Below are positions 10,097 through 18,928 of a DNA stretch of 64,000 nt, piece by piece. Origin of the DNA: a bacterium (lineage in GTDB: Bacteria > Pseudomonadota > Alphaproteobacteria > Acetobacterales > Acetobacteraceae); the NCBI GenBank assembly GCA_026224825.1, contig JAMFRO010000002.1, positions 124,001-188,000 on the forward strand, written 5' to 3'. Every line of letters begins with the position of its first letter. Positions within the stretch are counted from its first letter, which is position 1. The notes under the pieces are model-generated. The model saw only the letters and a list, made by a program, of their open reading frames with translations, had not been told where the DNA came from and did no database searches. The translations under genes were made by a program, and so were the position numbers.

Positions 10097-10347
10097 GAGG
10101 CTATATTGATCTTCACGAAATTATCGAGATTACCGATCAGGATGTTGTGGTCCTTATCAGCCTTATCCGCTGCCAACTTGGCCAGAATCAACGCACGCTC
10201 AATGACCTGCGCGTTGCTTTTTACATCAAAGGCTTCACGTAGCCCTTCGATGATCTTGGTCGTCTTTTCATCGAAATCGACACCGGACGCCGCCATTCTC
10301 TCAGCTCCATGAATATCAGCCAGTATATGATTGTTCATCGCGTTCAA
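10093..10347 (-). CDS. Small protein with ribbon-helix-helix-like segment
   Basis: 84 residues. The segment FDEKTTKIIEGLREAFDVKSNAQVIERALILAKLAADKA (shown here as the region about 24-62) has the short strand-helix-turn-helix pattern of RHH/Arc-type DNA-binding proteins (EGLREAF.VKSNAQVIERAL). No catalytic motif is visible. Start is uncertain: ATG at 10347 or 10338 overlaps the amidase gene by up to 32 bases, while ATG at 10296 would retain the RHH-like part without overlap. It is coupled by ATGA to the membrane-protein gene downstream, so it may regulate or partner it. Confidence 0.65.
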   Translation of the reverse strand: MNAMNNHILADIHGAERMAASGVDFDEKTTKIIEGLREAFDVKSNAQVIERALILAKLAADKADKDHNILIGNLDNFVKINIAS

Positions 10348-10996
10348 GCAAACATCTTATCGCCGCCGCGCGCCGTGCCGTCGCCTCATCCTCCACGCCG
10401 CTCAAATTCTGCGGCAAAAACCGTCGCTGAAACGCGCGGATCACATCCCCCGGCGGCAGGCTGACATCATAGCCAATCGCCGCCAGATCGCCCCAGAAAT
10501 CGGTGGAATCGCCAAGTCCCTCGGTCCAGAGCCCAATCCCCGCAGCCGCCAGCCGCCGCCAGTCGAACAGCTCGCCCGGGTCCTGCTTGCGATTCGGCGC
10601 AATATCCGAATGCGCCACCACATTGCGCGCCGGAATCGCATGGCGGGATAGAATCCCCAGGCTCAACGCCTCCACCGCCGCCATTTGCGCCTCGGGAAAC
10701 GCCCGATACCCCCATTCATGCCCTGGATTGACGATCTCAATCCCAATGGACGCATCGTTCAACAGCCGCCGCCCGCGCCAGTAGGAAATTCCGGCATGCC
10801 AGGCCCGTTTTTGCTCCGGCACCAGGCAATAAATCGTCCCATCCTCATCCACCACATAATGCGCGGAGACCTTGGCGGCGGGAGAACACAGCAGCGCAAT
10901 CGCCGAGGCTGCATCCTGCATGCCGGTGTAGTGCATGACCAGGAATTCTACCGGGCCTTCCCGCTCGTCTATGTTGGGGGACGGAACAAAGATCAT
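10316..10996 (-). CDS. AmpD/AmiD-type N-acetylmuramoyl-L-alanine amidase
   Basis: Zinc amidase that cleaves the lactyl-amide bond between MurNAc and the stem peptide in wall recycling or remodelling. The 226-residue product has the Amidase_2 fold signatures: FLVMHYTGM (His22), SAHYVVDEDGTIYCLV, IGIEIVNPG, and VVAHSDIAPNRKQDPG with His128 and Asp138 as the remaining zinc ligands. The C-terminal part (residues about 170-215, FWGDLAAIGYDV..AFQRRFLP) resembles a peptidoglycan-binding helical module. No signal peptide is visible, so it is probably cytoplasmic, as for AmpD. Confidence 0.88.
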   Translation of the reverse strand: MIFVPSPNIDEREGPVEFLVMHYTGMQDAASAIALLCSPAAKVSAHYVVDEDGTIYCLVPEQKRAWHAGISYWRGRRLLNDASIGIEIVNPGHEWGYRAFPEAQMAAVEALSLGILSRHAIPARNVVAHSDIAPNRKQDPGELFDWRRLAAAGIGLWTEGLGDSTDFWGDLAAIGYDVSLPPGDVIRAFQRRFLPQNLSGVEDEATARRAAAIRCLLERDEQSYTG

Positions 10997-11012
10997 GGGT
11001 GCGAGAAGGTTC

Positions 11013-11054
11013 GCCGCTTTTTGTGAACAAAAACCGGCACCAAAAAAACTTTAC
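11013..11054. repeat. A/T-rich intergenic repeat, half copy (second family)
   Basis: Between the amidase start and the J-protein stop lies GCCGCTTTTTGTGAACAAAA followed by ACCGGCACCAAAAAAACTTT. The inner CTTTTTGTGAACAAAAA is a hairpin. The same unit, with arm changes, recurs at the left arm (25362-25410) and inverted at the right arm (about 25476-25521) of the element between the transaminase and aldehyde dehydrogenase genes. Confidence 0.7.
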
Positions 11055-11828
11055 TCATAGGCGGCGCTCGCGCTTGATTGCATCATACGCCGCATTGATC
11101 TTCGCCACCTTCTCTGACGCCAGTTTAATCCTAGCCGGCGCCGCCTTCTGCGAGGCCAGCACATCCGGGTGATGCTCGCGCACCAACTGCTTCCACCGCG
11201 CCCGTATTTCGTCTCCCGTCGCACTGCGCTTCAGCCCCAGCGCCGCGTAAGTATCCTCGGTCGGCGGCGCCGCCACGGAGCCGCCTGAAGCCCGGCGCAT
11301 CGCCACCTCATCCAGCCCGAACCCGTATGCCACGCGGCGCAAAAAATCTGTCTCGGCGGCGTTCACCGCCCCATCCGCCCGTGCCACCTGGTACAGCCCG
11401 CCCAGCACCTGTTCGAGAATCCCGCGCTCATCGGAGAACACCTGCCCCAATTGTGTGGCATAGCTCTCAAACCCCTCCGCACTATCGCGGGCATTGTCGA
11501 ACAGCCGCCCGACCTCGGTCACATTGGCCTCGGGAATGGAGAAACTGGAGCGGAACGCCTGGATCTCGAGCCGGCTCACCGGCCCGTCGCATTTTGCCAG
11601 TTTGGCCGCCAGCACGGTCACGCTGATGGCGAACACCTGATCCCGCCCGCCCAGCATCGCTTTGAGATGCGCCGGGTCGAACGGCAGCGCCCTTCCGGCG
11701 AAATGGGCAAATCCGTTCAACTTGCCCTGGTCAGCCGCATGCCCCATGGCCATGCCAAATAAAGCGCCGACCGGCCCGCCCATGGCGAAGCCCGCCATGC
11801 CCCCGATAAACTTACCCCAATAGCTCAT
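11055..11828 (-). CDS. djlA: DjlA-like TerB/J-domain co-chaperone
   Basis: 257 residues. A glycine-rich hydrophobic N-terminus (GKFIGGMAGFAMGGPVGALFGMAMGHAAD) probably anchors the protein in the inner membrane; a helical TerB-type domain follows (about 65-170), then a C-terminal J domain starting TEDTYAALGLKRSATGDEIR with the HPD motif in REHHPDVL, needed to stimulate DnaK ATPase. This order matches DjlA. The gene stands alone on the minus strand, separated from the amidase by the A/T-rich repeat and divergent from the 5-oxoprolinase gene. Confidence 0.9.
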   Translation of the reverse strand: MSYWGKFIGGMAGFAMGGPVGALFGMAMGHAADQGKLNGFAHFAGRALPFDPAHLKAMLGGRDQVFAISVTVLAAKLAKCDGPVSRLEIQAFRSSFSIPEANVTEVGRLFDNARDSAEGFESYATQLGQVFSDERGILEQVLGGLYQVARADGAVNAAETDFLRRVAYGFGLDEVAMRRASGGSVAAPPTEDTYAALGLKRSATGDEIRARWKQLVREHHPDVLASQKAAPARIKLASEKVAKINAAYDAIKRERRL

Positions 11829-11842
11829 ATAACCAGCCTAAC

Positions 11843-14800
11843 ATGGCATCACCCTTGAACCCAACCCAAACATCGGACATCAAACAGCGCAATCTGGATG
11901 TGAATATGGCCTGGCAGTTCTGGATCGACCGTGGCGGCACGTTTACCGATATCGTGGCACGCGATCCGGAAGGCCGCCTCTCGACCAAAAAGCTCCTCTC
12001 CGAGAATCCGGAGCGCTATGCCGATGCCGCCATCGCCGGCATACGTGAATTTCTGGGCCTCGACGCCAATGAACCCATCCCCGAGGGTGCCATAGCTGCC
12101 GTGAAGATGGGCACGACGGTTGCCACCAACGCGCTGCTGGAGCGCAAAGGGGCGCGCACCCTGCTCATCGTCAACAACGGCTTCGCCGACCTGCTGCGCA
12201 TCGGCAACCAGGCCCGCCCGCGTCTGTTCGACCTCGATATCCGCCTGCCCTCAATGCTTTACACGAGGGTCGCGGAGCTGCCCGGCCGAGTCTCCATTAA
12301 CGGCGAGCTGATCGAGCCGCCGGATGAGGCGGCGGCGCTGGCGCTGCTGGAAAAAGCGCGCCAGGACGGTTTTGAATCCGTGGCCATCGCCTTGATCCAT
12401 GCCTGGAAATTCCCCGCGTTGGAGCAACACCTCGGCGCGCTCGCCGCACAGGCCGGGTTTAACCAAATTTCTCTGTCGCATATCGCCAGCCCTCTGCTGC
12501 GCCTGGTGCCGCGGGCCGATACCACCGTGGCCGATGCCTATCTCTCGCCCGTGCTCCACAAATACATCCATCAGGTTTCTGGTGGACTAAGATTTTCAAC
12601 TGGAGCGGGAGAAGCCGTTAATCAACCCCCGCCGCTTTATTTCATGCAGTCGCACGGCGGCCTCACCCGCGCCGACGCTTTTACCGGCAAGGACGCGATT
12701 CTCTCCGGCCCTGCCGGCGGCATCGTGGGCGCCGTCCGCACCGCCGCCGCCGCTGGGTTTTCCGCCGTCATCGGCTTCGACATGGGCGGCACCAGCACGG
12801 ATGTGGCGCTGTATGACGGCGCCTATCAGCGCACGCTGGAAACCGAGATCGCGGGCGTGCGGCTGCGCGCGCCGATGCTCGCCATCAACACCGTGGCGGC
12901 GGGCGGCGGCTCCATTCTCTCATTCGATGGCGCCCGCCTGCGCTCTGGCCCTGAGAGTGCCGGCGCCAACCCCGGCCCCGCCTGTTACCGCAAGGGCGGC
13001 CCGCTCACGGTGACGGATGCCAACGTGCTCTTGGGCAAGGTTTTACCCGGCCATTTCCCGGCCATCTTTGGGCCCGAGGGTAATCTGCCTTTGGATGAAG
13101 GGGTTGTGCGGGAAAAGTTCGCAGCACTTGCGGCTGAGGTGTCGGCCGCCACCGGCACGGCGCAAACGCCCGAGCGCCTGGCCGAGGGGTTTCTCGCCAT
13201 CGCCAATGCCAATATGGCGCAGGCCATCCGCCAGATCTCGGTTCAGAAGGGCCTCAACCCGGCGGATTTTACCTTGGTCTGCTTCGGCGGTGCCGGCGGG
13301 CAGCATGCCTGCGCCGTGGCCGATGAGCTGGGCATGGAACGCGTCTTCCTGCACCCGCTGGCCGGTGTTTTATCCGCCTACGGCATCGGCCTCTCGGATT
13401 TTTCGCTCCTCCGCGAACAGGGGGTAGAGATCCCGTTCACCCCGGAGGCCAAGACGGAGCTGGCCGCCGTGGCCAAGCGGCTGGCGGCCGAGGCACAGGC
13501 CGCGCTGCTGGCGCAGAACCCCGGCGCGCCGGTTAGCCACACCACCACCATCCTGGTCCGTTATGCCGGCACGGATACGGCGTTGCCGATAAAATTCTGC
13601 AGTTTCAGTAATATGTCGAAAGAGTTTACCGAAAAACATCAGCGCCTCTTCGGCTTCACCACGCCGGAGAAACCCCTGGTGGCCGATACCGTACTGGTGG
13701 AAGCGACTTCGCCCGGCGAGGTTCTGGCCGAGCCCGAGATTGCCGTCGGAGCCCTGCCCGCGCCGCTCGGCATCTCGCGTCTCACCTCCGGCGGCCAGAC
13801 GCATGAGGCACCGATCTATGACCGCGCCGCGCTGGGGGCTGGTGCTGCCATCTCTGGCCCCGCGATTCTGCAGGAGGCGATCGCCACCATCGTCATCGAG
13901 CCCGGCTGGGCCGCGCAGATAACGCCGCTAAACCATTGTATTTTAAACCGAGTTACACCGCGCGAAAATGCCGTGATCGCCGATACCACGAAACCGGACC
14001 CGGTATTTCTGGAACTCTTCGCCAATCTCTTCATGGCCATCGCCGAACAGGCCGGGGCGGTGCTGCGCAACACGGCGCAGAGCGTGAACATCAAGGAGCG
14101 GCTGGATTTCTCCTGCGCTATTTTCGATGCCGAAGGTAACCTCGTGGCCAACGCCCCGCATGTGCCGGTGCATCTCGGCGCCATGGGCGCCTCCGTGCGG
14201 CATGTGCTGAACCTTCGGGGGGATACCCTCCGCCCAGGCGATGCGGTAGCGCTCAACAACCCCTATGCCGGCGGCACACATCTCCCTGATATTACAGTAA
14301 TTACCCCCGTATTCGACGAGACGGGCGCAAACATCCGCTTCTTCACCGCCTGCCGCGGGCATCATGCCGATATCGGCGGACTCACCCCCGGCTCCACCCC
14401 ACCCTTCTCAAAAATCCTGGAAGAAGAAGGGGTTGTCATCGACAACTTGCTCCTTCTCTCAGCCGGCGTGTTCCAGGAGCAGGCTTTTCGCGATGCCCTC
14501 ACCGGCGCAAAATACCCCGCGCGCAATCCGGACCAGAACATCGCGGATATCAAGGCGCAAATCGCCTCCAACGCCGCCGCTACTCAGGTTTTATCCGCAA
14601 TTACAGAGCGCTACGGCTGGGAGGTGGTACAGGCCTATATGCGCCATGTGATGGACAATGCCGAAGCCGCCACGCGCGCCGCCATTCTGCGCCTGCGCGA
14701 TGCCCAGTTCGACTACATCATGGATGACGGCACGCCCCTCAAAATATCGTTGAAAATCAACCATGACGACGCGAGTGCCGTGGTCGATTTCACCGGCACA

Positions 14801-15523
14801 GGCGCCGCCGGGCCGAATAATTTCAATGCCCCGCAGGCAGTCACCACCGCCGCCGTGCTCTACGCCTTCCGCTGCCTGGCCGGCACGGAACTGCCGCTCA
14901 ATGAGGGATGCCTGAAGCCGCTCACCATCATCATCCCCGAGGGCAGCTTCCTCTCCCCCCCGCCGGGCTCGGCCGTGGTGGCGGGCAATACGGAAGTTTC
15001 CCAGGCCGTTACCGTGGCGCTACTGGGTGCCATGGGGGTCTGCGCCTCTGCCCAGGCCACGATGAACAATTTCCTCTTCGGCAACGCAAAACACCAGTAT
15101 TACGAGACCATCTGCGGCGGCGCCGGGGCGGGACCGGGATTTGCCGGGTGTTCGGCCGTACATACGCATATGACCAACACCCGCATCACCGATCCTGAGG
15201 TTATGGAACTGCGCCATCCGGTGCGGGTGGAGGCGTTTTCCATCCGCCGGGGCTCAGGTGGGGCAGGAAAATTTGCCGGCGGGGATGGTGTTATCCGCAA
15301 AATCAGGTTTTTAGAGCCCATGACCGCCACCATCACCGCCTCGCGCCGCACAATCCCGCCATTTGGGCTGGGAGGCGGCGCGCCCGGCGCGCTGGGGGCA
15401 CAATTCGTCGAGCGCGCGGACGGCACGCTGGAAACCCTCCCCGGCCGGGCCGAGGCCGCGCTGGCGGCGGGCGATGCCTTCATCATCCATACGCCAGGCG
15501 GCGGCGGGTACGGGGCCGCTTGA
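11843..15523 (+). CDS. 5-oxoprolinase (ATP-hydrolysing), HyuA-HyuB fusion
   Basis: Predicted cytoplasmic enzyme opening 5-oxoproline to glutamate with ATP. The 1226-residue chain contains the hydantoinase A N-terminal signature WIDRGGTFTDIVA (about 27-39), the ATP-binding GFDMGGTSTDVALYDG (about 311-326) and NTVAAGGGS, and from about residue 715 the hydantoinase B half (ERLDFSCAIFD, HLGAMGASVRHV, PYAGGTHLPDITV, GRGHHADIGG-type CRGHHADIGGLTPGS). The whole-length fusion is typical of eukaryotic-type OPLAH and many alphaproteobacteria. The start may instead be ATG at 11906 (MAWQFWIDRGG), since the first 21 residues are unlike the family. Substrate could be a related hydantoin. Confidence 0.88.
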   Translation: MASPLNPTQTSDIKQRNLDVNMAWQFWIDRGGTFTDIVARDPEGRLSTKKLLSENPERYADAAIAGIREFLGLDANEPIPEGAIAAVKMGTTVATNALLERKGARTLLIVNNGFADLLRIGNQARPRLFDLDIRLPSMLYTRVAELPGRVSINGELIEPPDEAAALALLEKARQDGFESVAIALIHAWKFPALEQHLGALAAQAGFNQISLSHIASPLLRLVPRADTTVADAYLSPVLHKYIHQVSGGLRFSTGAGEAVNQPPPLYFMQSHGGLTRADAFTGKDAILSGPAGGIVGAVRTAAAAGFSAVIGFDMGGTSTDVALYDGAYQRTLETEIAGVRLRAPMLAINTVAAGGGSILSFDGARLRSGPESAGANPGPACYRKGGPLTVTDANVLLGKVLPGHFPAIFGPEGNLPLDEGVVREKFAALAAEVSAATGTAQTPERLAEGFLAIANANMAQAIRQISVQKGLNPADFTLVCFGGAGGQHACAVADELGMERVFLHPLAGVLSAYGIGLSDFSLLREQGVEIPFTPEAKTELAAVAKRLAAEAQAALLAQNPGAPVSHTTTILVRYAGTDTALPIKFCSFSNMSKEFTEKHQRLFGFTTPEKPLVADTVLVEATSPGEVLAEPEIAVGALPAPLGISRLTSGGQTHEAPIYDRAALGAGAAISGPAILQEAIATIVIEPGWAAQITPLNHCILNRVTPRENAVIADTTKPDPVFLELFANLFMAIAEQAGAVLRNTAQSVNIKERLDFSCAIFDAEGNLVANAPHVPVHLGAMGASVRHVLNLRGDTLRPGDAVALNNPYAGGTHLPDITVITPVFDETGANIRFFTACRGHHADIGGLTPGSTPPFSKILEEEGVVIDNLLLLSAGVFQEQAFRDALTGAKYPARNPDQNIADIKAQIASNAAATQVLSAITERYGWEVVQAYMRHVMDNAEAATRAAILRLRDAQFDYIMDDGTPLKISLKINHDDASAVVDFTGTGAAGPNNFNAPQAVTTAAVLYAFRCLAGTELPLNEGCLKPLTIIIPEGSFLSPPPGSAVVAGNTEVSQAVTVALLGAMGVCASAQATMNNFLFGNAKHQYYETICGGAGAGPGFAGCSAVHTHMTNTRITDPEVMELRHPVRVEAFSIRRGSGGAGKFAGGDGVIRKIRFLEPMTATITASRRTIPPFGLGGGAPGALGAQFVERADGTLETLPGRAEAALAAGDAFIIHTPGGGGYGAA

Positions 15524-18270
15524 AACACAAGAAGCAACTCCTCTGGCTGCTGCCGGTGGCCGTGCTGGCCACCGGCGCTGGTACGCTGATGGCCCTGCCC
15601 GGCTTTGTCGCGGCACAAAGCCACCGCCCGGCCATGGAGCGTTTTGCCTCGGCGCTCACCGGGCGGGAGGTGCATATCAGCGGGCAACTCTCCCTCAAGC
15701 TCCTGCCGCACCCGCAGCTCACCGCCATGCGTATCACCATCGCCGGGCCGGATAATGAGGTGATCAGCGCGAAAGCTCTGGCGCTGGACATTTCGCTCCC
15801 GGCCCTGCTGCGCGGCCAGCTCGCGGTGCAGACGCTCAATCTCGACAACCCGGTCATCGCCTTTCCCTGGCCGCTGCCGGGCGGGCCGCGCGCCGTGGCC
15901 CCGCCGCCCTGGCTGGCGGCGCTGCACGCACATCTGAACAATGCCAGCATCACGCTCGGCGGACTCGCCTTCACCCAGGTGAATGCGGATCTGTTCACCG
16001 GGCCGGAGGGGGCGGTGAATGTGGCCGGCAATGGCACGCTGCTGGGCCAGGCGGTGACGCTGAGCCTCGCCCTGGGCCAGACCGGGCTGGATGGTGCGGC
16101 ACCGCTCTCGGCCCAAGCCAGTAGCGGCCCGGCCAGTGCTGGTTTCACCGGTACGCTGAACGGTGAGAGCATCGTGAACGGCCAGCTCAGTGCCAAAATA
16201 CCGGGTAAGATGACGGGAAGTGCTACCGTCACCGCCGATGGCACGCAGGTGAGCCTGACCAAATTGGCGCTGGCGCAAGGCACTGAATCCCTCTCCGGCA
16301 GTGCTGGTTTCAGCCTGGTCAAACCGGCGCTGCAGGCCAATCTGCTCGGCCAGAACCTGCAACTGGACCAGTTTGTCGTCGCCTCCGGCTGGCTTGCCGG
16401 CATTCCCGCGGACGTGACGCTCGAAGCCAATGGCGTGACGCTGCTGGGGCAAAACTTCCCGGCACTGAGCGTGGATGTGAGCACGGGGCCGGCAGGCACC
16501 CTGTTGCACGCGCTGAACCTCAGCCTGCCCGGCGGCGGCCAGTTGACCGGCACGGGGGCGGTGGCCGGCGGCGGGCAGCTCTCGGGCCAACTGGCTTTGA
16601 CGGTGCCGGATAGCGCCGCCTTGCTATCCGCCTATAATCTGCCGCCTTTACCCAATTGGCCGGCGGCACATCTTACCGCCAGGCTGGGCGGTACGGCGGC
16701 ACAGCCGGTGCTGGAAACACTCGCCGGCACACTGGGGCCGGATCATGTCACCGGCAATCTCGTGCTCACCCCCCGGCATCTGGCGGGGCAGCTCGGGTTC
16801 GACCATCTGGCGCTGGGCGGGCTGGCCGCATGGGCCGGGCAATCGCCACCCGGGGCGTTTACCGCCGAGCTGGAGATTACCGCCGCCAGGGCCGAGGCCG
16901 GGGGCGCAAAACTGAGCAATTTCGCGCTGGATGCGGCGCTGGACGGCACGCTGAACGTGCGGCGCGTGTCGGCCAATTTGTATGGCGGGCAGGCGGCGGG
17001 GAGTTTTGCGCTGGACGGCAATGGCCGGGTGAGTGCCGCGCAAGGGTTTCTGGATGTGCCCTCCGCCACGCCCCTGGCCGGGCTGATCCCGGCCGCCTAT
17101 GCCCCGCCGGCCGCCATGCTGGCGCAGCACCTCACCTTGCTGTTCGCCGCGCGCGGGCCGGAGACGGCGCTCTCCGCCAGTGCGGTGGCACGGCTTGGGG
17201 AGTTCACCTTCTCGCTCTCCCCCACCATCGACATGGTGCACGGCACTGCCGGTGGCGCGCTTACGGTGCAGCACCCCGAGGCCAGGCTGGTGGCACGGCT
17301 GTTCGGCTGGGACCAGGCGCTTATCTTCCCCGGCGCCGGTTCCGCCTCGCTGCGGGCGCGATTCACCGCCTCGGCTGATGGCTATGGGCTGAACGACTTC
17401 GTCCTCTCCTTCGGCGCGCTGAACGCCAGCGGCCAAATACTGGTGCAGCACGGCGCGGTGAGCGGGGAGATCGAGGCACGAAATGTGGTGATCCCGCCGG
17501 TGCCGCTGGATGTGCAATTCCCCGCCAGCCTGCCGCTACAAGGCAAATTGTCACTGAAAGCCCAGCAGATCATCTACGCCGGTAACCCGCTGCTGGGCCT
17601 AAGTGCCGCCACGCTGAGCTGGTCCGGCACCGGCGCCACGCTGGATGTGGCGCAGGCAAGCTACGGCAAGGGCATTTTCTCCGGCAGTCTGGGCGTGGCG
17701 CTGAGCCCCACGGCCGCGCCCGCCTTTACCGCCAAGCTCCTGGCCCAAAACATCGATGCCAGCAGCATCGCCCTGCCCCTTACTTTCCCCTACCCCATCA
17801 CCACCGGCACGCTGAATGCCAGCGCCAATCTCACCGCCAGCGGCTATGGGCTGAAGAGCATAGTGGCAACACTGGGCGGCACAGCCACGCTGAACGCCAC
17901 CAAAGGCGTGCTGCACGGCTTCAGCCTGGGTGGCTTTGCCGACGCCCTGGGCACGCCCGACGCCGCACACACGCTCTACAAAACGCTCGTGAGCGGCTCC
18001 ACGCCATTCACCAGCCTCAGCCTGGCCGCGACCCTCGCCAACGGCAATTGCACCCTCACCACCGCCAACCTCACCGGCCCAGCAGGCCAGATAACCGGCA
18101 CCGGCGGCATCGACCTCTACGACAACGCCCAAGCCCTGCGCCTGATTTTTGCGCCAGCCCAAATCCAACCCCCAGTAAGCGCCACCCTGCTGGTCCTAGG
18201 CACCTGGGCCGCCCCCAAACACATAGCCCACATGAAATCCGCCCTCGACTGGACGGCGCCGAAACCCTGA
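15520..18270 (+). CDS. AsmA-family envelope protein
   Basis: 916-residue protein with an N-terminal signal anchor (about residues 7-32) followed by the AsmA pattern RPAMERFASALTGREVHISGQLSLKLLPHPQLTAMRITIAG and a long chain of short beta-strand repeats ending in the C-terminal AsmA domain (GTATLNATKGVLHGFSLGGFADAL..). AsmA-like proteins span the periplasm and take part in phospholipid and outer-membrane homeostasis. The TTG start at 15520 overlaps the 5-oxoprolinase stop (TTGA), suggesting coupling, though no functional link to 5-oxoproline is obvious. Element at 18288 follows its stop. Confidence 0.85.
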   Translation: MKHKKQLLWLLPVAVLATGAGTLMALPGFVAAQSHRPAMERFASALTGREVHISGQLSLKLLPHPQLTAMRITIAGPDNEVISAKALALDISLPALLRGQLAVQTLNLDNPVIAFPWPLPGGPRAVAPPPWLAALHAHLNNASITLGGLAFTQVNADLFTGPEGAVNVAGNGTLLGQAVTLSLALGQTGLDGAAPLSAQASSGPASAGFTGTLNGESIVNGQLSAKIPGKMTGSATVTADGTQVSLTKLALAQGTESLSGSAGFSLVKPALQANLLGQNLQLDQFVVASGWLAGIPADVTLEANGVTLLGQNFPALSVDVSTGPAGTLLHALNLSLPGGGQLTGTGAVAGGGQLSGQLALTVPDSAALLSAYNLPPLPNWPAAHLTARLGGTAAQPVLETLAGTLGPDHVTGNLVLTPRHLAGQLGFDHLALGGLAAWAGQSPPGAFTAELEITAARAEAGGAKLSNFALDAALDGTLNVRRVSANLYGGQAAGSFALDGNGRVSAAQGFLDVPSATPLAGLIPAAYAPPAAMLAQHLTLLFAARGPETALSASAVARLGEFTFSLSPTIDMVHGTAGGALTVQHPEARLVARLFGWDQALIFPGAGSASLRARFTASADGYGLNDFVLSFGALNASGQILVQHGAVSGEIEARNVVIPPVPLDVQFPASLPLQGKLSLKAQQIIYAGNPLLGLSAATLSWSGTGATLDVAQASYGKGIFSGSLGVALSPTAAPAFTAKLLAQNIDASSIALPLTFPYPITTGTLNASANLTASGYGLKSIVATLGGTATLNATKGVLHGFSLGGFADALGTPDAAHTLYKTLVSGSTPFTSLSLAATLANGNCTLTTANLTGPAGQITGTGGIDLYDNAQALRLIFAPAQIQPPVSATLLVLGTWAAPKHIAHMKSALDWTAPKP

Positions 18271-18287
18271 GGCTGGGGTGTTGCACG

Positions 18288-18487
18288 GAAAAAAGGCCAG
18301 GGCTCTGCCCTGGACCCGCTGGGGCCTGAGGCCCCAGCCCCCCATTAGTTGAAGACTTAAAAAAGAGGCCTGCCTCCGGGGTGTTTCAAACACCACAGTG
18401 GCAGGCCTCTTTTTTAAGTCTTAAGTAGCGGGATCCAAGGGCCTTTCGGCCCTTGGCGGGTCCAGGGCAGAGCCCTGGCCTTTTTCC
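18288..18487. repeat. Modular palindromic intergenic element, copy A (type I core)
   Basis: Fills the space between two convergent genes. Outer arms GGCCAGGGCTCTGCCCTGG (about 18294-18312, itself a hairpin) and its inverse at about 18461-18479 pair; inside lie hairpins CTGGGGCC/GGCCCCAG (about 18319-18337) and CCAAGGGCC/GGCCCTTGG (about 18435-18456). The core is a perfect stem of more than 20 bp, 18354-18374 with 18400-18420 (AAAAAAGAGGCCTGCC half), capped by GGTGTTT-C-AAACACC (18380-18394). A-run and T-run flanks make it a plausible bidirectional terminator. Confidence 0.9.
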
Positions 18488-18504
18488 TTACAAACGCCCC
18501 AGTC

Positions 18505-18831
18505 TCAGCGTTCGTCGTCGTTCCCTTCGGGGGGGACTTCGATGTCGGCGTCGATGACGCTGGCGTCGTCGTCGAGATCGTCGTCGCCGTCGAGGATATC
18601 TTCGTCGTCATCGGCGTCGGGCACTTCGACGTCGAGGTCATCGGCGTCCAGCTCGGGTTTGACGACTTTCTTCACCTCTTCCGGCAGCGGCGCGTTGCGT
18701 TTCAGCCGCGGCTGCTCGACCGGCTGTTCAGTGCTGCATTTGGGGCAGGTCGCGGGCTGTTTACCCAGGTCGAAAAACCTTGTGCCGCAGGACACGCAGG
18801 TATGTTTTTCGCCAAGTTCCGGTTTCGCCAT
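18505..18831 (-). CDS. FYDLN-acid domain protein (TIGR02300 family)
   Basis: 108 residues. The N-terminus MAKPELGEKHTCVSCGTRFFDLGKQPATCPKCS holds a two-CxxC zinc-ribbon-like motif with the FYDL-type core (here FFDL), followed by a long Asp/Glu-rich tail (DADDDEDILDGDDDLDDD), exactly the layout of the alphaproteobacterial FYDLN-acid family of unknown function. I prefer ATG at 18831 over the GTG two codons upstream because GAGG sits at ribosome-binding distance from the ATG. Convergent with the AsmA gene and divergent from aroA. Confidence 0.9.
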   Translation of the reverse strand: MAKPELGEKHTCVSCGTRFFDLGKQPATCPKCSTEQPVEQPRLKRNAPLPEEVKKVVKPELDADDLDVEVPDADDDEDILDGDDDLDDDASVIDADIEVPPEGNDDER

Positions 18832-18928
18832 GTTCACCCTCGGGGTCTGAGCTTTGGTAATAGAGGGCGGGGCGATGCCATGCCGTCCACGCTATGTCAA
18901 ACCGTGCAGCCCGTGCTAAGCGCGCGGC

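Noticed and set aside
15100-16590. A 496-codon minus-strand frame opposite the 5-oxoprolinase and AsmA genes
   Set aside because: Composition is that of an antisense shadow and both sense genes are well supported.
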